Source of the DNA: Brevundimonas sp. Leaf363
GTDB lineage: Bacteria > Pseudomonadota > Alphaproteobacteria > Caulobacterales > Caulobacteraceae
Direction: 5' to 3'
Assembly (NCBI RefSeq): GCF_001424025.1
Contig: NZ_LMPZ01000004.1
Location: 281,463-330,951, forward strand
DNA length: 49,489 nt
The position numbers were made by a program, and so were the translations under genes. How positions within the stretch are numbered: position 1 is the first letter of the stretch; each line of letters opens with the position of its first letter. The notes below the pieces were generated by a model. That model was not told where the DNA came from. It saw only the letters and a program-made list of their open reading frames with translations, and ran no database searches. Positions 26,161 through 34,592 of this stretch are shown here, in pieces.

Positions 26161-26917
26161 GCCGGTCCTCGGCGTCCAGCCAGCCGGCCGCCCGCAAACG
26201 CGCCACGGCGGCGCGGGCCACCGGCGCCTCGATGCCGTTCGACAGCCGCAGACGCAGGTTGCGACCGTCACGCACCGTCCCTGTCACAGCCCGGCGCGCC
26301 ACCCACCATGAGCGGTGGATCTGCAGCCCCTCCTGACCCGTGCGGGCCACCGCCTGTCCCAGCGTCATCAGCACCAGCCGCGAGCCCTGCTCCAGATGGG
26401 CGCGGACATAGTGGTCCTCCATCTGCAGGCAGATCAGGTCCGGCCCCCAGCGATCCGGCGGCGTCTCGGCCTGGGCATCGGCGATCGGCGCCGTGCCGGA
26501 CCGGCTGCGCCAGGCGACATAGAGGCCGGTGTAAATCGTCCCGACCAGCAGCGACTGGGCATAGTATTCGCCCCACCCCAACGCCTGCTCCAGCGGCGGC
26601 CACAGGGCGACGGCGATGCTGCGGCCCACAAGGCTGAGCGGCAGGTCCGCCACGGCGACCAGCAACGGGACCCAGACGATGGGCGAAACGCGCCGCGCCT
26701 GCGCCCTTGGCCAGATCCAGCGCACGCCGGCCCCGAAGACGATGCCGCTGACGACGAACAGGCCGGTCCAGTAGGCGACGCGCATCGGCAGGGCGTCGTT
26801 GAAGTAGCTGCCGAACGGACCGACCACGCCCAGCACCGCGCCGGTAACGGCGAAGCCGGCCACGTCCATCGCCCAGGCGCGCGGCCTGTTCAGCCTGTCG
26901 AAGTCACAGCGATTCAT
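26150..26917 (-). CDS. LytTR-domain membrane-bound transcriptional regulator
   Basis: A 255-residue protein with four hydrophobic segments in residues 15-140 ([67 protein letters not shown]) and a C-terminal LytTR DNA-binding domain ([42 protein letters not shown]). No receiver domain is present, so sensing may occur in the membrane. It is divergent from a secreted hydrolase gene. Two 20-base tandem repeats lie immediately upstream of its start and probably serve as its operator. Confidence 0.88.
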   Translation of the reverse strand: MNRCDFDRLNRPRAWAMDVAGFAVTGAVLGVVGPFGSYFNDALPMRVAYWTGLFVVSGIVFGAGVRWIWPRAQARRVSPIVWVPLLVAVADLPLSLVGRSIAVALWPPLEQALGWGEYYAQSLLVGTIYTGLYVAWRSRSGTAPIADAQAETPPDRWGPDLICLQMEDHYVRAHLEQGSRLVLMTLGQAVARTGQEGLQIHRSWWVARRAVTGTVRDGRNLRLRLSNGIEAPVARAAVARLRAAGWLDAEDRLSS

Positions 26918-26934
26918 CGGCCGACTATAGCGGC

Positions 26935-26974
26935 CCCGTTCGCCGGTCAGCGAACCCGTTCGCCCATTGGCGAA
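26935..26974. promoter_or_regulatory. Tandem 20-base repeats, probable LytTR operator
   Basis: Two direct units (26935-26954 and 26955-26974) share CCCGTTCGCC and a GCGAA end; each has internal dyad symmetry (TTCGCC...GGCGAA in the second). LytTR proteins bind paired direct repeats about two helical turns apart, as here. The site lies in the 124-base gap between the LytTR gene and the divergent hydrolase. Confidence 0.6.
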
Positions 26975-27041
26975 ACGCCGGTGGCGAGCAGCCGTCGGGG
27001 CGGCCAGCAGGGACAGACCAAACCGCACCCGAGGCCCACCG

Positions 27042-28004
27042 ATGTCCGCCCCCAACGCCCGCCTTCGTGTCTGTCACCTGCTGTGCTTCCTGGGCCTGCT
27101 GGTGCTCGCCGCCCTTCTGACCGCGCCGGCCAGCGCCCGTGCCGACGCCCCCGATCAGACCTTCACCGTGCAGGGCCCGGACGGTGTCGCCATCCAGGCC
27201 GGCGTCTGGCTGCCCGACGACGCGGCGAGCGGCGGCGAGCGGCCGCTGGTGGTCATCTCCCACGGCAACGGCGGCTGGTATCGCGGTCACCACGACACGG
27301 CCGAGGCCTTGGCCCACGCCGGTTTCATCGTCGCGGCTCTGACCCATTCCGGCGACAACTTCGAGGACCAGAGCCGGTCCACCCTGCTGACCGCCCGCGC
27401 ACCCCAGCTCAGCGCTCTGATCGACCATATGCTGGCCTGGCAGGGTCCGGTACGGGTCGATCCCGCCCGCATCGGCGCCTTCGGCTTCTCGGCCGGCGGC
27501 TTTACCGTGACGCAGGCCGTGGGCGGTCAACCCGAGGCGCGCGCCATCCCGGCCTATTGCGCCCAGCACCCCGACCACTTCGCCTGCCGGCTCTACGCGA
27601 TGCAGCCGGTCGATCCCGCATCGTGGCGCCCCGAGGCGCGCGACGACCGCATCCGCGCCGCCGTGATCGCCGCGCCCGCCCTCGGCTTCGCCTTCACCCC
27701 CGACAGCCTGAAGAGCGTCACCATCCCGGTCCAGCTGTGGCAGGCGGCCGAGGACGAGATCCTGCCCTCCCCCTTCAACGTCGAACCGATCCGCGACGGC
27801 CTGGGCCGTACGCCGGACTACCACCGCGTCGAGGGGGCCATGCATTTCGACTTCCTGACGCCCTGCGACGCCCGGAACCGCCTGCCCCAGCCCCTGTGCG
27901 CCTCCTCGCCCGGTTTCGACCGCGCGGCGTTCAAGGCTACGTTCAACCGCGACGTGACCCGCTTCTTCGTCGAAACACTGGGAGCCGGCGCCGCCACCCG
28001 ATGA
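27042..28004 (+). CDS. Secreted alpha/beta hydrolase (dienelactone-hydrolase/PAF-acetylhydrolase-like)
   Basis: A 320-residue protein with a long signal peptide (LLCFLGLLVLAALLTAPASARA). The hydrolase fold has the strand PLVVISHGNGGW (oxyanion region), nucleophile elbow GAFGFSAGGF, Asp/Glu region WQAAEDEILP and the catalytic His in VEGAMHFDF. It resembles predicted dienelactone hydrolases of alphaproteobacteria. It is transcribed divergently from the LytTR regulator and is its likely target. Paired Cys residues in YCAQHPDHFAC fit a periplasmic location. Confidence 0.85.
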   Translation: MSAPNARLRVCHLLCFLGLLVLAALLTAPASARADAPDQTFTVQGPDGVAIQAGVWLPDDAASGGERPLVVISHGNGGWYRGHHDTAEALAHAGFIVAALTHSGDNFEDQSRSTLLTARAPQLSALIDHMLAWQGPVRVDPARIGAFGFSAGGFTVTQAVGGQPEARAIPAYCAQHPDHFACRLYAMQPVDPASWRPEARDDRIRAAVIAAPALGFAFTPDSLKSVTIPVQLWQAAEDEILPSPFNVEPIRDGLGRTPDYHRVEGAMHFDFLTPCDARNRLPQPLCASSPGFDRAAFKATFNRDVTRFFVETLGAGAATR

Positions 28005-28083
28005 GGGGGAATATTTGCCTTTCCTTTACCCGCGCGGGCGCACGTCGTCGGGGAGGGTTTCGGCCCGCTGGGAGTACTGCCGC

Positions 28084-28494
28084 ATGACCGCCTGGGCCCA
28101 ATCGCTGATCCGCATCTCGAACTACGAGGTCGAGACGCTGCAGAAGCGTCTGGCCGAGATCACCTCGCGCAAGGCCTCCGCCGAGATGCGCCTGGCGGTG
28201 CTGGACGCCGAGGTCGAGATCGAACGCGAACGCGCCCGCCAGGACGCCGACGCCTCGATGCTGTTGCAGGCCTATCTGGGCGGCTGGAAAGCCCGCAAGG
28301 GCGCCGCCGAGAGCGACCTGACATCGCTGGACGCCGAAGAGCACGGCGCCCGCGACGCCCTGACCGGCGCCTTCGAGGAGCTGAAGAAATTCGAGCACGT
28401 CGCCGAGATGACCCGCCTCAACGCCCTGATCGCCGCCGGCAAGCGCGAAACGGCCGCGTTCGACGAGATGGGGCTGCGTCGGCGTGCCGGCTGA
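28084..28494 (+). CDS. fliJ: Flagellar export protein FliJ-like
   Basis: A 136-residue, almost wholly helical coiled-coil protein (LIRISNYEVETLQKRLAEITSRKASAEMRLAVL...EHVAEMTRLNALIAAGKRE). Length, charge pattern and the KFEHV...E region fit FliJ, the small stalk of the export ATPase. FliJ normally follows fliI directly; here the two are separated by a divergent regulator/hydrolase pair. ATG 28084 follows a GGGAG ribosome site, which supports its own translation start and probably its own promoter in the 79-base gap. Confidence 0.8.
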   Translation: MTAWAQSLIRISNYEVETLQKRLAEITSRKASAEMRLAVLDAEVEIERERARQDADASMLLQAYLGGWKARKGAAESDLTSLDAEEHGARDALTGAFEELKKFEHVAEMTRLNALIAAGKRETAAFDEMGLRRRAG

Positions 28495-28501
28495 CTCAAA
28501 A

Positions 28502-28686
28502 GATCCTCAACCGCATAGCGGGGGAGGGGGACCGCTTGCGGTGGAGGGGGCGACCCCACGCGCAACGCCGGCCGATCCAGGGTCGCACCGAGTTTCCGCC
28601 CCCTCCACCGCTTCGCGGTCCCTGTCGTCGGATCGCATGCGATCCTCCTCAACCCCCGTTCCGCTGCGCTCCACGGTGGAGGATCT
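28502..28686. repeat. Family B repeat pair (inverted) reaching into the xylanase start
   Basis: The copy GGGGGAGGGGGACCGCTTGCGGTGGAGGGGGC has the hairpin ACCGC-TT-GCGGT. Its inverted partner has ACCGC-TTC-GCGGT and ends CTCCACGGTGGAGGATC. The second copy contains the likely start codon of the downstream gene. Confidence 0.8.
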
Positions 28687-29737
28687 TTCGAGGCGAGCGC
28701 TCCTCGCCGCCCCCTTCGCGCTGGCGGCGTGCGACCGCTTCGCCTCCGCCCAGACCGCTCCCCGTCACGTCCCGCCGCTGAAGTCTTTCGCCCCCTGCCC
28801 GGTCGGGACCTGCGTCATGACCGGCCAGATCCGCGATCCGCAGTGGGTCGATCTGGTCTCCACCCACTTCTCCCAGCTCACGCCCGAGTGGGAGATGAAG
28901 ATGGAGTACATCCTTCAGGAGGACGGCTCGCGCCGCTGGGATGCGCCCGACCGCATCGGCGCCTTCGCCCGCGACTTCGGCCTGCGGCTCTATGGCACCA
29001 CCCTGATCTGGTACGCCCAGGATCACCCGTGGTTCAACGCCCTGCCCCGCGCCCGTTTCGGGGCCGAGTACGACCGCTACATCACCGACGTCGTGGCCCG
29101 CTATCGCGGCAAGGTCGTCGGCTGGGACACCGTCAACGAGCCGGTGGCCGAGGACGGAAACGGCCTGCGCGACAGCGTCTGGAGCCGCAACCTGGGCGCC
29201 GACGGATACATGGTCCGCGCCTTCCAGACGGCCCACGCGGCGGACCCGGACGCGGTCCTGTTCCTCAACGACTACAACCTCGAGAACAATCCCCGGAAGG
29301 GCGCGACCTATCTGCGCCTGGTGGAACGGCTGCTGAAAGCGGGCGCACCCATCGGCGGGCTGGGCACCCAGTCGCATCTGGATATCGAGATCCCCGCCGG
29401 CCAGACCGCCGCATTCTTCCGCGAACTGGCCCAGTTCGGCCTGCCGATCCATGTCTCCGAGCTGGACGCGGGCCTGCGCAGCGACCGCCGCATCGACCTG
29501 CGCAGCGACGCCGAGCGGGTGCGTCAGCAGACCGCCCGCGTCGCCGAACTGACCGAGGCCTTCGTCGCTTTGCCCCCCGCCCAGCGCTTCGCCTTCACCA
29601 TCTGGGGCGTGCGCGCCACCGACAGCTGGCTGCGGCGCGGCGACAAGGACGACGGCAAGGACAGCCCTGTGCTGTTCGACGACGCCGGAAACGCGACGCC
29701 GATGTTCGACGCCGTGGCGGGGGCGTTCAGAGGCTAA
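28676..29737 (+). CDS. GH10 endo-1,4-beta-xylanase, lipoprotein or Tat-exported
   Basis: A 353-residue family 10 glycoside hydrolase. It has the acid/base Glu in VVGWDTVNEPVAEDG, the nucleophile Glu in PIHVSELDAGLR, and substrate-site motifs ITPEWE-like LTPEWEMKMEY, TLIWYAQDHPWF and FLNDYNLE. The N-terminus has a twin-arginine-like SRRALLAAPFALAAC followed by a possible lipidation Cys. The only sensible start is GTG 28676, which lies inside the repeat, so the first four residues (VEDL) are repeat-coded. It breaks down xylan outside or in the periplasm. It is not in an operon with other carbohydrate genes. Confidence 0.9.
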   Translation: MEDLSRRALLAAPFALAACDRFASAQTAPRHVPPLKSFAPCPVGTCVMTGQIRDPQWVDLVSTHFSQLTPEWEMKMEYILQEDGSRRWDAPDRIGAFARDFGLRLYGTTLIWYAQDHPWFNALPRARFGAEYDRYITDVVARYRGKVVGWDTVNEPVAEDGNGLRDSVWSRNLGADGYMVRAFQTAHAADPDAVLFLNDYNLENNPRKGATYLRLVERLLKAGAPIGGLGTQSHLDIEIPAGQTAAFFRELAQFGLPIHVSELDAGLRSDRRIDLRSDAERVRQQTARVAELTEAFVALPPAQRFAFTIWGVRATDSWLRRGDKDDGKDSPVLFDDAGNATPMFDAVAGAFRG

Positions 29738-29880
29738 GATCCTCCCCCGTTGGGAGAGGGGGACCCCGAAGGGGTGGAGGGGGCTCGAGGCAAGCTGGGC
29801 GGACTCAGGATCGAGTACGGCGCGTGGGGTAGGCCCCCTCCACCGCAAGCGGTCCCCCTCCCCCGATGGGGGAGGATCTC
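29738..29880. repeat. Family B repeat pair (inverted)
   Basis: The first copy has the hairpin ACCCC-GAA-GGGGT. The inverted second has ACCGC-AA-GCGGT and ends GGGGGAGGATCTC. The pair lies between the xylanase and methyltransferase genes. Confidence 0.8.
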
Positions 29881-29932
29881 AGTAACCCTCCCGCTTAACC
29901 GCCCTCAAACGCGCCGTGCGTATCGTCAGGTC

Positions 29933-30625
29933 ATGAACCTGATCCACGCCCTGCAAGACAACGACAACCCCGACAGCCTGGTGTCGCGCTTCCGCCGCGC
30001 CCGCGCGCGCCGCGTCGTCGAGCTGATCGCCGCCTGCCACGCCGAGACCGGCGCGTGCCGCATCATCGACCTGGGCGGCGAGGCCAACTACTGGCGGCTG
30101 TTCGACCGCCAGATGCTGGCGGACAAGGGCGTCCACATCACCCTGGTCAATCCGGGCGGCGTGACCGACGTCTGGGACGACGGTCTGTTCGCCGTGGTGG
30201 ACGGCGACGCCTGCGACCTGCCGCAGTACGCCGACCACAGCTTCGACCTGGTCCATTCCAACTCGGTGATCGAGCACGTCGGCGACTGGGTGCGGATGGA
30301 GGCCTTCGCCCACGAATGCCGCCGCCTGGCCAAACGCTATTACGTCCAGACGCCCTATTTCTGGTTCCCGATAGAGCCCCACTTCTCGGCGCCCTTCTTC
30401 CACTGGCGCAGCGAGCAGTCGCGCGCCCGCTCGCTGCTGAAGCGCCGCCACGGCTTCGCCGAGCGCTCGCCCGACGTCGGTTCGGCCATGCGCGACGTCC
30501 AGCACGCGCGCCTGCTGGACAAGACCCAGTTCCACTTCCTCTATCCCGACGCGGTCCATCACGACGAGGTCGTCGCCGGCCTGACCAAGTCGCTGATCGC
30601 GGTGCGCGACCCGTCCAGCCACTGA
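29933..30625 (+). CDS. Class I SAM-dependent methyltransferase
   Basis: A 230-residue protein with a Rossmann methyltransferase core: motif I is CRIIDLGGEANYWRLF, motif II ITLVNPGG, motif III GDACDLP, and motif IV SFDLVHSNSVIEHVGDW, of the methyltransferase 11 type. The C-terminal part (YYVQTPYFWFPIEPHF, HFLYPDAVHHDEVVAGLTKSLIAV) resembles methyltransferases near polysaccharide or glycan loci, but no such locus is present here. Substrate unknown. ATG 29933 starts just before a helix typical for this group. Confidence 0.85.
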   Translation: MNLIHALQDNDNPDSLVSRFRRARARRVVELIAACHAETGACRIIDLGGEANYWRLFDRQMLADKGVHITLVNPGGVTDVWDDGLFAVVDGDACDLPQYADHSFDLVHSNSVIEHVGDWVRMEAFAHECRRLAKRYYVQTPYFWFPIEPHFSAPFFHWRSEQSRARSLLKRRHGFAERSPDVGSAMRDVQHARLLDKTQFHFLYPDAVHHDEVVAGLTKSLIAVRDPSSH

Positions 30626-30721
30626 GGCTTCGCCGGGCGGATTGACGCCTCGGCAGGCCCGTGTTCGATGAGCGCCGGGACATCGTTCGCGCGCGTTTCA
30701 ACGCGCGCCGGGAAACGCATC

Positions 30722-31123
30722 ATGAAGATCATCCTCGCGCTCGCCGCCGCGCTCACGCTCGGCGCCTGCGCCACCTCGCAGTCAGGCTCGGCCGCGCCCG
30801 GCGCCCTGACCTGGGCGGCGCCCGACGGCGCCTGGGTGCTGGCCGAGTGGAAGGACGGCGCCTACTATCCCGGCGTGCTGAAGCGCGCGGGCGTCGGCCG
30901 CTATGCGGTCAGGTTCGATGACGGGACCGAGGCCATGGTGCGCCCCGACCAGATTCGCCCGTACGACTGGCAACCCGGCGCGCGGATCGCCTGCCAGGTG
31001 GTCGAGGGGCGGATGGACCCGGTCACCGTGGCCACCCTGGGCCCCGGCACGACCGACCTGGGCGTGATCGACGACGCCGGCGTCGCCTACACCACCACCA
31101 CGGGCCGCTGCCGGGCGCTCTAG
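30722..31123 (+). CDS. Small lipoprotein with Tudor/SH3-like domain
   Basis: A 133-residue protein with a lipobox (LALAAALTLGAC, Cys about 17). The beta-rich segment WAAPDGAWVLAEWKDGAYYPG...GRYAVRFDDGTEAMVRPDQIRP has the Tudor/agenet-like pattern 'w..g.yypg.v....g.y.V.FdDG....v....ir'. Its function is unknown. It stands alone between a methyltransferase gene and a convergent SDR gene. Confidence 0.75.
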   Translation: MKIILALAAALTLGACATSQSGSAAPGALTWAAPDGAWVLAEWKDGAYYPGVLKRAGVGRYAVRFDDGTEAMVRPDQIRPYDWQPGARIACQVVEGRMDPVTVATLGPGTTDLGVIDDAGVAYTTTTGRCRAL

Positions 31124-31136
31124 TCCCGACTGCGCG

Positions 31137-31874
31137 TCACCAGCCGATCGGCTGGCCGTCCCACGCGAAGAAGCCGCCGGTGTCGGCGGGCGTCAGGCCG
31201 TCCATGACATCCAGCAGCGCCTTCGCCGAATGATCCGGCGTCAGGCGGCGCGCGGTGGCGACGGCGCCCTGGCCGAACGGCGCGCTGAGGCGGGTCTGGA
31301 CCGTGCCGGGGTGCAGGGCGACGCAGATCGCCTGTGGATGGGTGCGCCGCTGCTCGATCGCCAGGGTGCGGATCAGCTGGTTCAGCGCCGCCTTGGACGC
31401 GCGATAGCCGTACCAGCCGCCCAGACGGTTGTCGGAAATGCTGCCGACCCGCGCCGACAAGGCCGCGAACAGGCTCGGCGCGTCGCGCGGCGCCAGCGGC
31501 AGAAGATGCTTGGCGATCAGGGCCGGGGCGATGGCGTTGACGGCGAACAGCCGCTGCATCGCCTCGGGGTCGATGGCCCGCATCGACTTTTCGGGCGTGA
31601 CGCCCTCGGCGTGCAACAGGCCGGTGGCCACGATGACGCGCGTCGGCCGCCCGACGTCGCCTACCGCCTCGGCCAGCCCCGCCACCTCCGCCTCCTGCGT
31701 CACGTCGGCCTGGACGAAGACGGCGTCGGGCCGATCCGGCCAGTCGTCCGGCCGCCGCCGCGCCACGCCGACCACGGCTGTATACCGCCCGGCGTCCAGC
31801 AGCCGCCCCATCAGCGCCCCGCCCACGCCCCCGCCCGCTCCGACGACGACGGCGATGGGCGAAGGTGAGGTCAT
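31137..31874 (-). CDS. Short-chain dehydrogenase/reductase (CsgA/C-factor-like)
   Basis: A 245-residue SDR with a nucleotide-binding GAGGGVGGALMGRL glycine motif, an NAIAPALIAKHLL segment (the NNAG-region helix), catalytic Ser in FAALSARVGSI, and YGYRASKAALNQL with the YxxxK pair. The glycine motif is slightly altered from TGxxxGIG. The ALHPGTVQTRLSAPF end is typical of C-factor-like members. Substrate unknown. It is convergent with the upstream lipoprotein gene. Confidence 0.9.
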   Translation of the reverse strand: MTSPSPIAVVVGAGGGVGGALMGRLLDAGRYTAVVGVARRRPDDWPDRPDAVFVQADVTQEAEVAGLAEAVGDVGRPTRVIVATGLLHAEGVTPEKSMRAIDPEAMQRLFAVNAIAPALIAKHLLPLAPRDAPSLFAALSARVGSISDNRLGGWYGYRASKAALNQLIRTLAIEQRRTHPQAICVALHPGTVQTRLSAPFGQGAVATARRLTPDHSAKALLDVMDGLTPADTGGFFAWDGQPIGW

Positions 31875-31931
31875 GACGCCTTCATAACGCCCCCGCGCCG
31901 TTCCGTCTCAGGAACGCGCACCGCCGGACGG

Positions 31932-31967
31932 CAGAACGCCCGCCGGGTCTCCCCGACGGGCGTTCTG
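31932..31967. terminator. Hairpin downstream of ctrA, probable terminator
   Basis: The arms CAGAACGCCCG and CGGGCGTTCTG (31932-31942, 31957-31967) form a strong hairpin 27 bases past the ctrA stop. No long T-run follows on either strand. It could end ctrA transcription with help from other factors. Confidence 0.55.
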
Positions 31968-31993
31968 TGATCTGAAACGGTGTGCCGCGCCGA

Positions 31994-32695
<702 letters not shown>

Positions 32696-33026
32696 TCAGC
32701 AACCCCTCCAGGCGAGCTTGGCCATATGCCCGGCCATAAGCAGCCGGGTAACCTTGTTCGCACGTTAATCGTCCAAAACCTTAAGAACGGTTAACGGCGC
32801 TTCGATGACCGAATCGTAGGCTGATTTGCGAATCGCCGTCGAGGTGTTGTCGTCGTCAACGATTCGATCCTCGCGCGCGGCTCGCCCATCTCCGCCTCAC
32901 GCGTGGAGAGCCTCCGCACCACCTCAGGATGCGCCCACGTCCGAATCTGGCGCTGACTAGGAGTTTATTCCTATCGGCCCCGACGCAGAACGCGCGGGGC
33001 CGGAGGCTGACGGGGAGCGAGCGCCT
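32696..33026. promoter_or_regulatory. ctrA upstream region with GANTC and TTAA elements
   Basis: This 331-base gap separates ctrA from the divergent DnaA-like gene. It holds four GANTC sites (32811, 32830, 32861, 32943), the methylation target of CcrM, which controls the ctrA P1 promoter in Caulobacter. It also holds a TTAA-N6-TTAA pair (32781-32794) resembling a CtrA autoregulatory box with one base less than the usual N7 spacing. The plus-strand gene probably uses the right-hand end. No coding frame is credible here. Confidence 0.65.
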
Positions 33027-33392
33027 ATGACATCAGACGGCTATGAGGACTACCGCGTGCCGGTCGCCGAGCAGGACCGGACCAAGGCGGGCGTTGCCCT
33101 GCACGTCGTCTCGGCCCTGAGCGGCGTGCCGGTCGCCCAGATGACCCGCCTGCGCACCACGCCGCGCGCCACCCGCGCCCGCTGGATCGCCATGTATCTG
33201 GCCCATGTCGCGTTCGGCTGGACGCTGGAGCGCGTGGGTCACGTCTTCGGTCTGAACCGCGCCACCGCGGGGACCGCCTGCCGCTGGGTCGAGGACGAAC
33301 GGGACCAGCTGGATTTCGACCGCGTGGTCGATGGGATGGAGCGGACCATCGGCGCCCTGTTCGCCCTGCCGCGCATCGAGGTGCAGCCGTGA
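33027..33392 (+). CDS. Stand-alone DnaA-domain-IV-like DNA-binding protein
   Basis: A 121-residue protein whose residues 20-100 follow the DnaA C-terminal DNA-binding domain: an initial helix (AGVALHVVSALSGVPVAQMTRL), the basic RTTPRATRARWIAMYLAHVAFGWTLERVGHVFG region (compare R....aR.iamyl....s...iG..fg), and the helix NRATAGTACRWVEDER where DnaA has DHxTV.hA. There is no AAA+ domain, so it cannot act as an initiator. It may compete for or regulate DnaA boxes, or control its own targets. It is divergent from ctrA and overlaps the DUF6456 gene by four bases. Confidence 0.8.
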   Translation: MTSDGYEDYRVPVAEQDRTKAGVALHVVSALSGVPVAQMTRLRTTPRATRARWIAMYLAHVAFGWTLERVGHVFGLNRATAGTACRWVEDERDQLDFDRVVDGMERTIGALFALPRIEVQP

Positions 33393-34138
33393 GCGGCGCC
33401 GCGAGCGGAACGGGCGGGCGATCGCTCGATCGGGCGCGGGCGCTGATGGGGCGGCCGGGGGCGTGGCTGGACGCCGAGGGCGGCGGGTACGGCCTGCGGC
33501 TGGGCGGCGACCGGCGCGCGCGGGTTGTGGTGACCCTGGACGAGGCGGCCTTTCGCGCTTTGGTCGAGCGCCCCGGACTACGCGTGCGGAACGGCGGCGG
33601 CTGGACCGGGCGGAACGCGCCAGAGCCTGCGGCGGCTCCCGCGCCGGGTCGTCCTGGCCACATCGAGGGCCAGCGGGCCGTGATGCAGGCCGACGGCCGC
33701 CTGGCCCTGCGCCCCGCCAATATGGGCGAGACGCCGATCGCCTGGTTGTTGCGCCGCAAGGATCGCTATGGCCGTCCCTGGCTGACGCCGGCGCAGGGGG
33801 TGGCGGGCGAACGGCTCAGCCGCGACGCCGAGATCGCCCTTTCCGGTCCGTCGCTGACCATGCGCTGGGACGCCCTGCCGCGCGCGGGGGGCGGATCGTC
33901 CGCCGTCGCCGAACCCGGCGACCGCACCCTGGCCGCGGCCCGGCGGGTGGCGGCGGCCCTGGGCGCCTGCCCGCCCCAGACCCGCCTGATGCTGGACAGC
34001 ATCTGCGTGCGCGGCCGCTCGATGCAGCTGGCCGAGGGCCGGCTGGGGCTGAGGCGGCGCCAAGGCCGGGCCGTGCTGATCCAGGGTCTGGATGCGCTGG
34101 CCAAGCACTACGGACTTGGGGGAGCGGCCTCGCGTTGA
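33389..34138 (+). CDS. DUF6456-domain protein
   Basis: A 249-residue basic protein. The C-terminal half (TPIAWLLRRKDRYGRPWLTPAQGVAGERLSRD...LMLDSICVRGRSMQLAEGRLGLRRRQGRAVLIQGLDALAKHYGL) is the DUF6456 domain, with the 'L..r.d..G...L...q..AgeRlr.D' pattern. The N-terminal third is variable. The GTG start overlaps the DnaA-like gene, so the two are probably made together. Function unknown; DNA-related given its basic character and partner. Confidence 0.85.
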   Translation: MSGAASGTGGRSLDRARALMGRPGAWLDAEGGGYGLRLGGDRRARVVVTLDEAAFRALVERPGLRVRNGGGWTGRNAPEPAAAPAPGRPGHIEGQRAVMQADGRLALRPANMGETPIAWLLRRKDRYGRPWLTPAQGVAGERLSRDAEIALSGPSLTMRWDALPRAGGGSSAVAEPGDRTLAAARRVAAALGACPPQTRLMLDSICVRGRSMQLAEGRLGLRRRQGRAVLIQGLDALAKHYGLGGAASR

Positions 34139-34161
34139 CACCTGGTCGTCCGCGTCACCAT

Positions 34162-34404
34162 ATGCAGACCATGACCCGCATGATCCTCGTCAAGGCGATC
34201 TATGACCCGGAGGCCGGCGTCTGGTTGAGCGAGTCCAGCGATGTGCACGGCCTGCGGATCGAGGCGCCGACCTTTGAGGCGCTGGTCGAGCGACTGCCCG
34301 GTGTGATCGAGGATCTTCTGGCCGATGACGGCGAGACGGGCGACATCCCGATCGAGGTCGTCGCACACCGCAGCACGCGGGTCAGGCTGGGCATTGCTGC
34401 GTGA
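34162..34404 (+). CDS. DUF1902 / HicB-like antitoxin
   Basis: An 80-residue protein of the DUF1902 HicB-like type: ILVKAIYDPEAGVWLSESSDVHGLRIEAPTFE shows the partial RNase-H fold, and the acidic stretch LLADDGETGDIP leads to a closing strand. It precedes the HicA-like toxin gene with a GTGA overlap. ATG 34162, 34171 and 34180 are all possible starts, and no ribosome site decides between them. Confidence 0.8.
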   Translation: MQTMTRMILVKAIYDPEAGVWLSESSDVHGLRIEAPTFEALVERLPGVIEDLLADDGETGDIPIEVVAHRSTRVRLGIAA

Positions 34405-34592
34405 GCTTCACGCGCGACGTGAAGCGCATCCTGAAGGAAAACGGCTGTGCATTGCATCGCCAGGGTCGGGGTGACCACGAAATCTGGTTCAGCCCCATCA
34501 ACGGCAGGCGGTTCACAGTCGACGGCGACATCCGCTCGCGGCACACCGCGAACGGCACGCTTCACGACGCCGGCCTGCCAAAGGCGTTCTGA
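34401..34592 (+). CDS. HicA-like toxin (double-stranded-RNA-binding fold)
   Basis: A 63-residue HicA/YcfA-type protein. It has the N-terminal helix VKRILKENGCALHRQGRGDHEIWFSP, the HicA 'l...Gf...rq.GSHh.w' signature with G-DHEIW in place of GSHHxW, and then the closing HTANGTLHDAGLP. The catalytic His corresponds to the H in DHEIW. It is usually an mRNA interferase held in check by HicB. It overlaps the antitoxin gene by four bases. Confidence 0.82.
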   Translation: MSFTRDVKRILKENGCALHRQGRGDHEIWFSPINGRRFTVDGDIRSRHTANGTLHDAGLPKAF

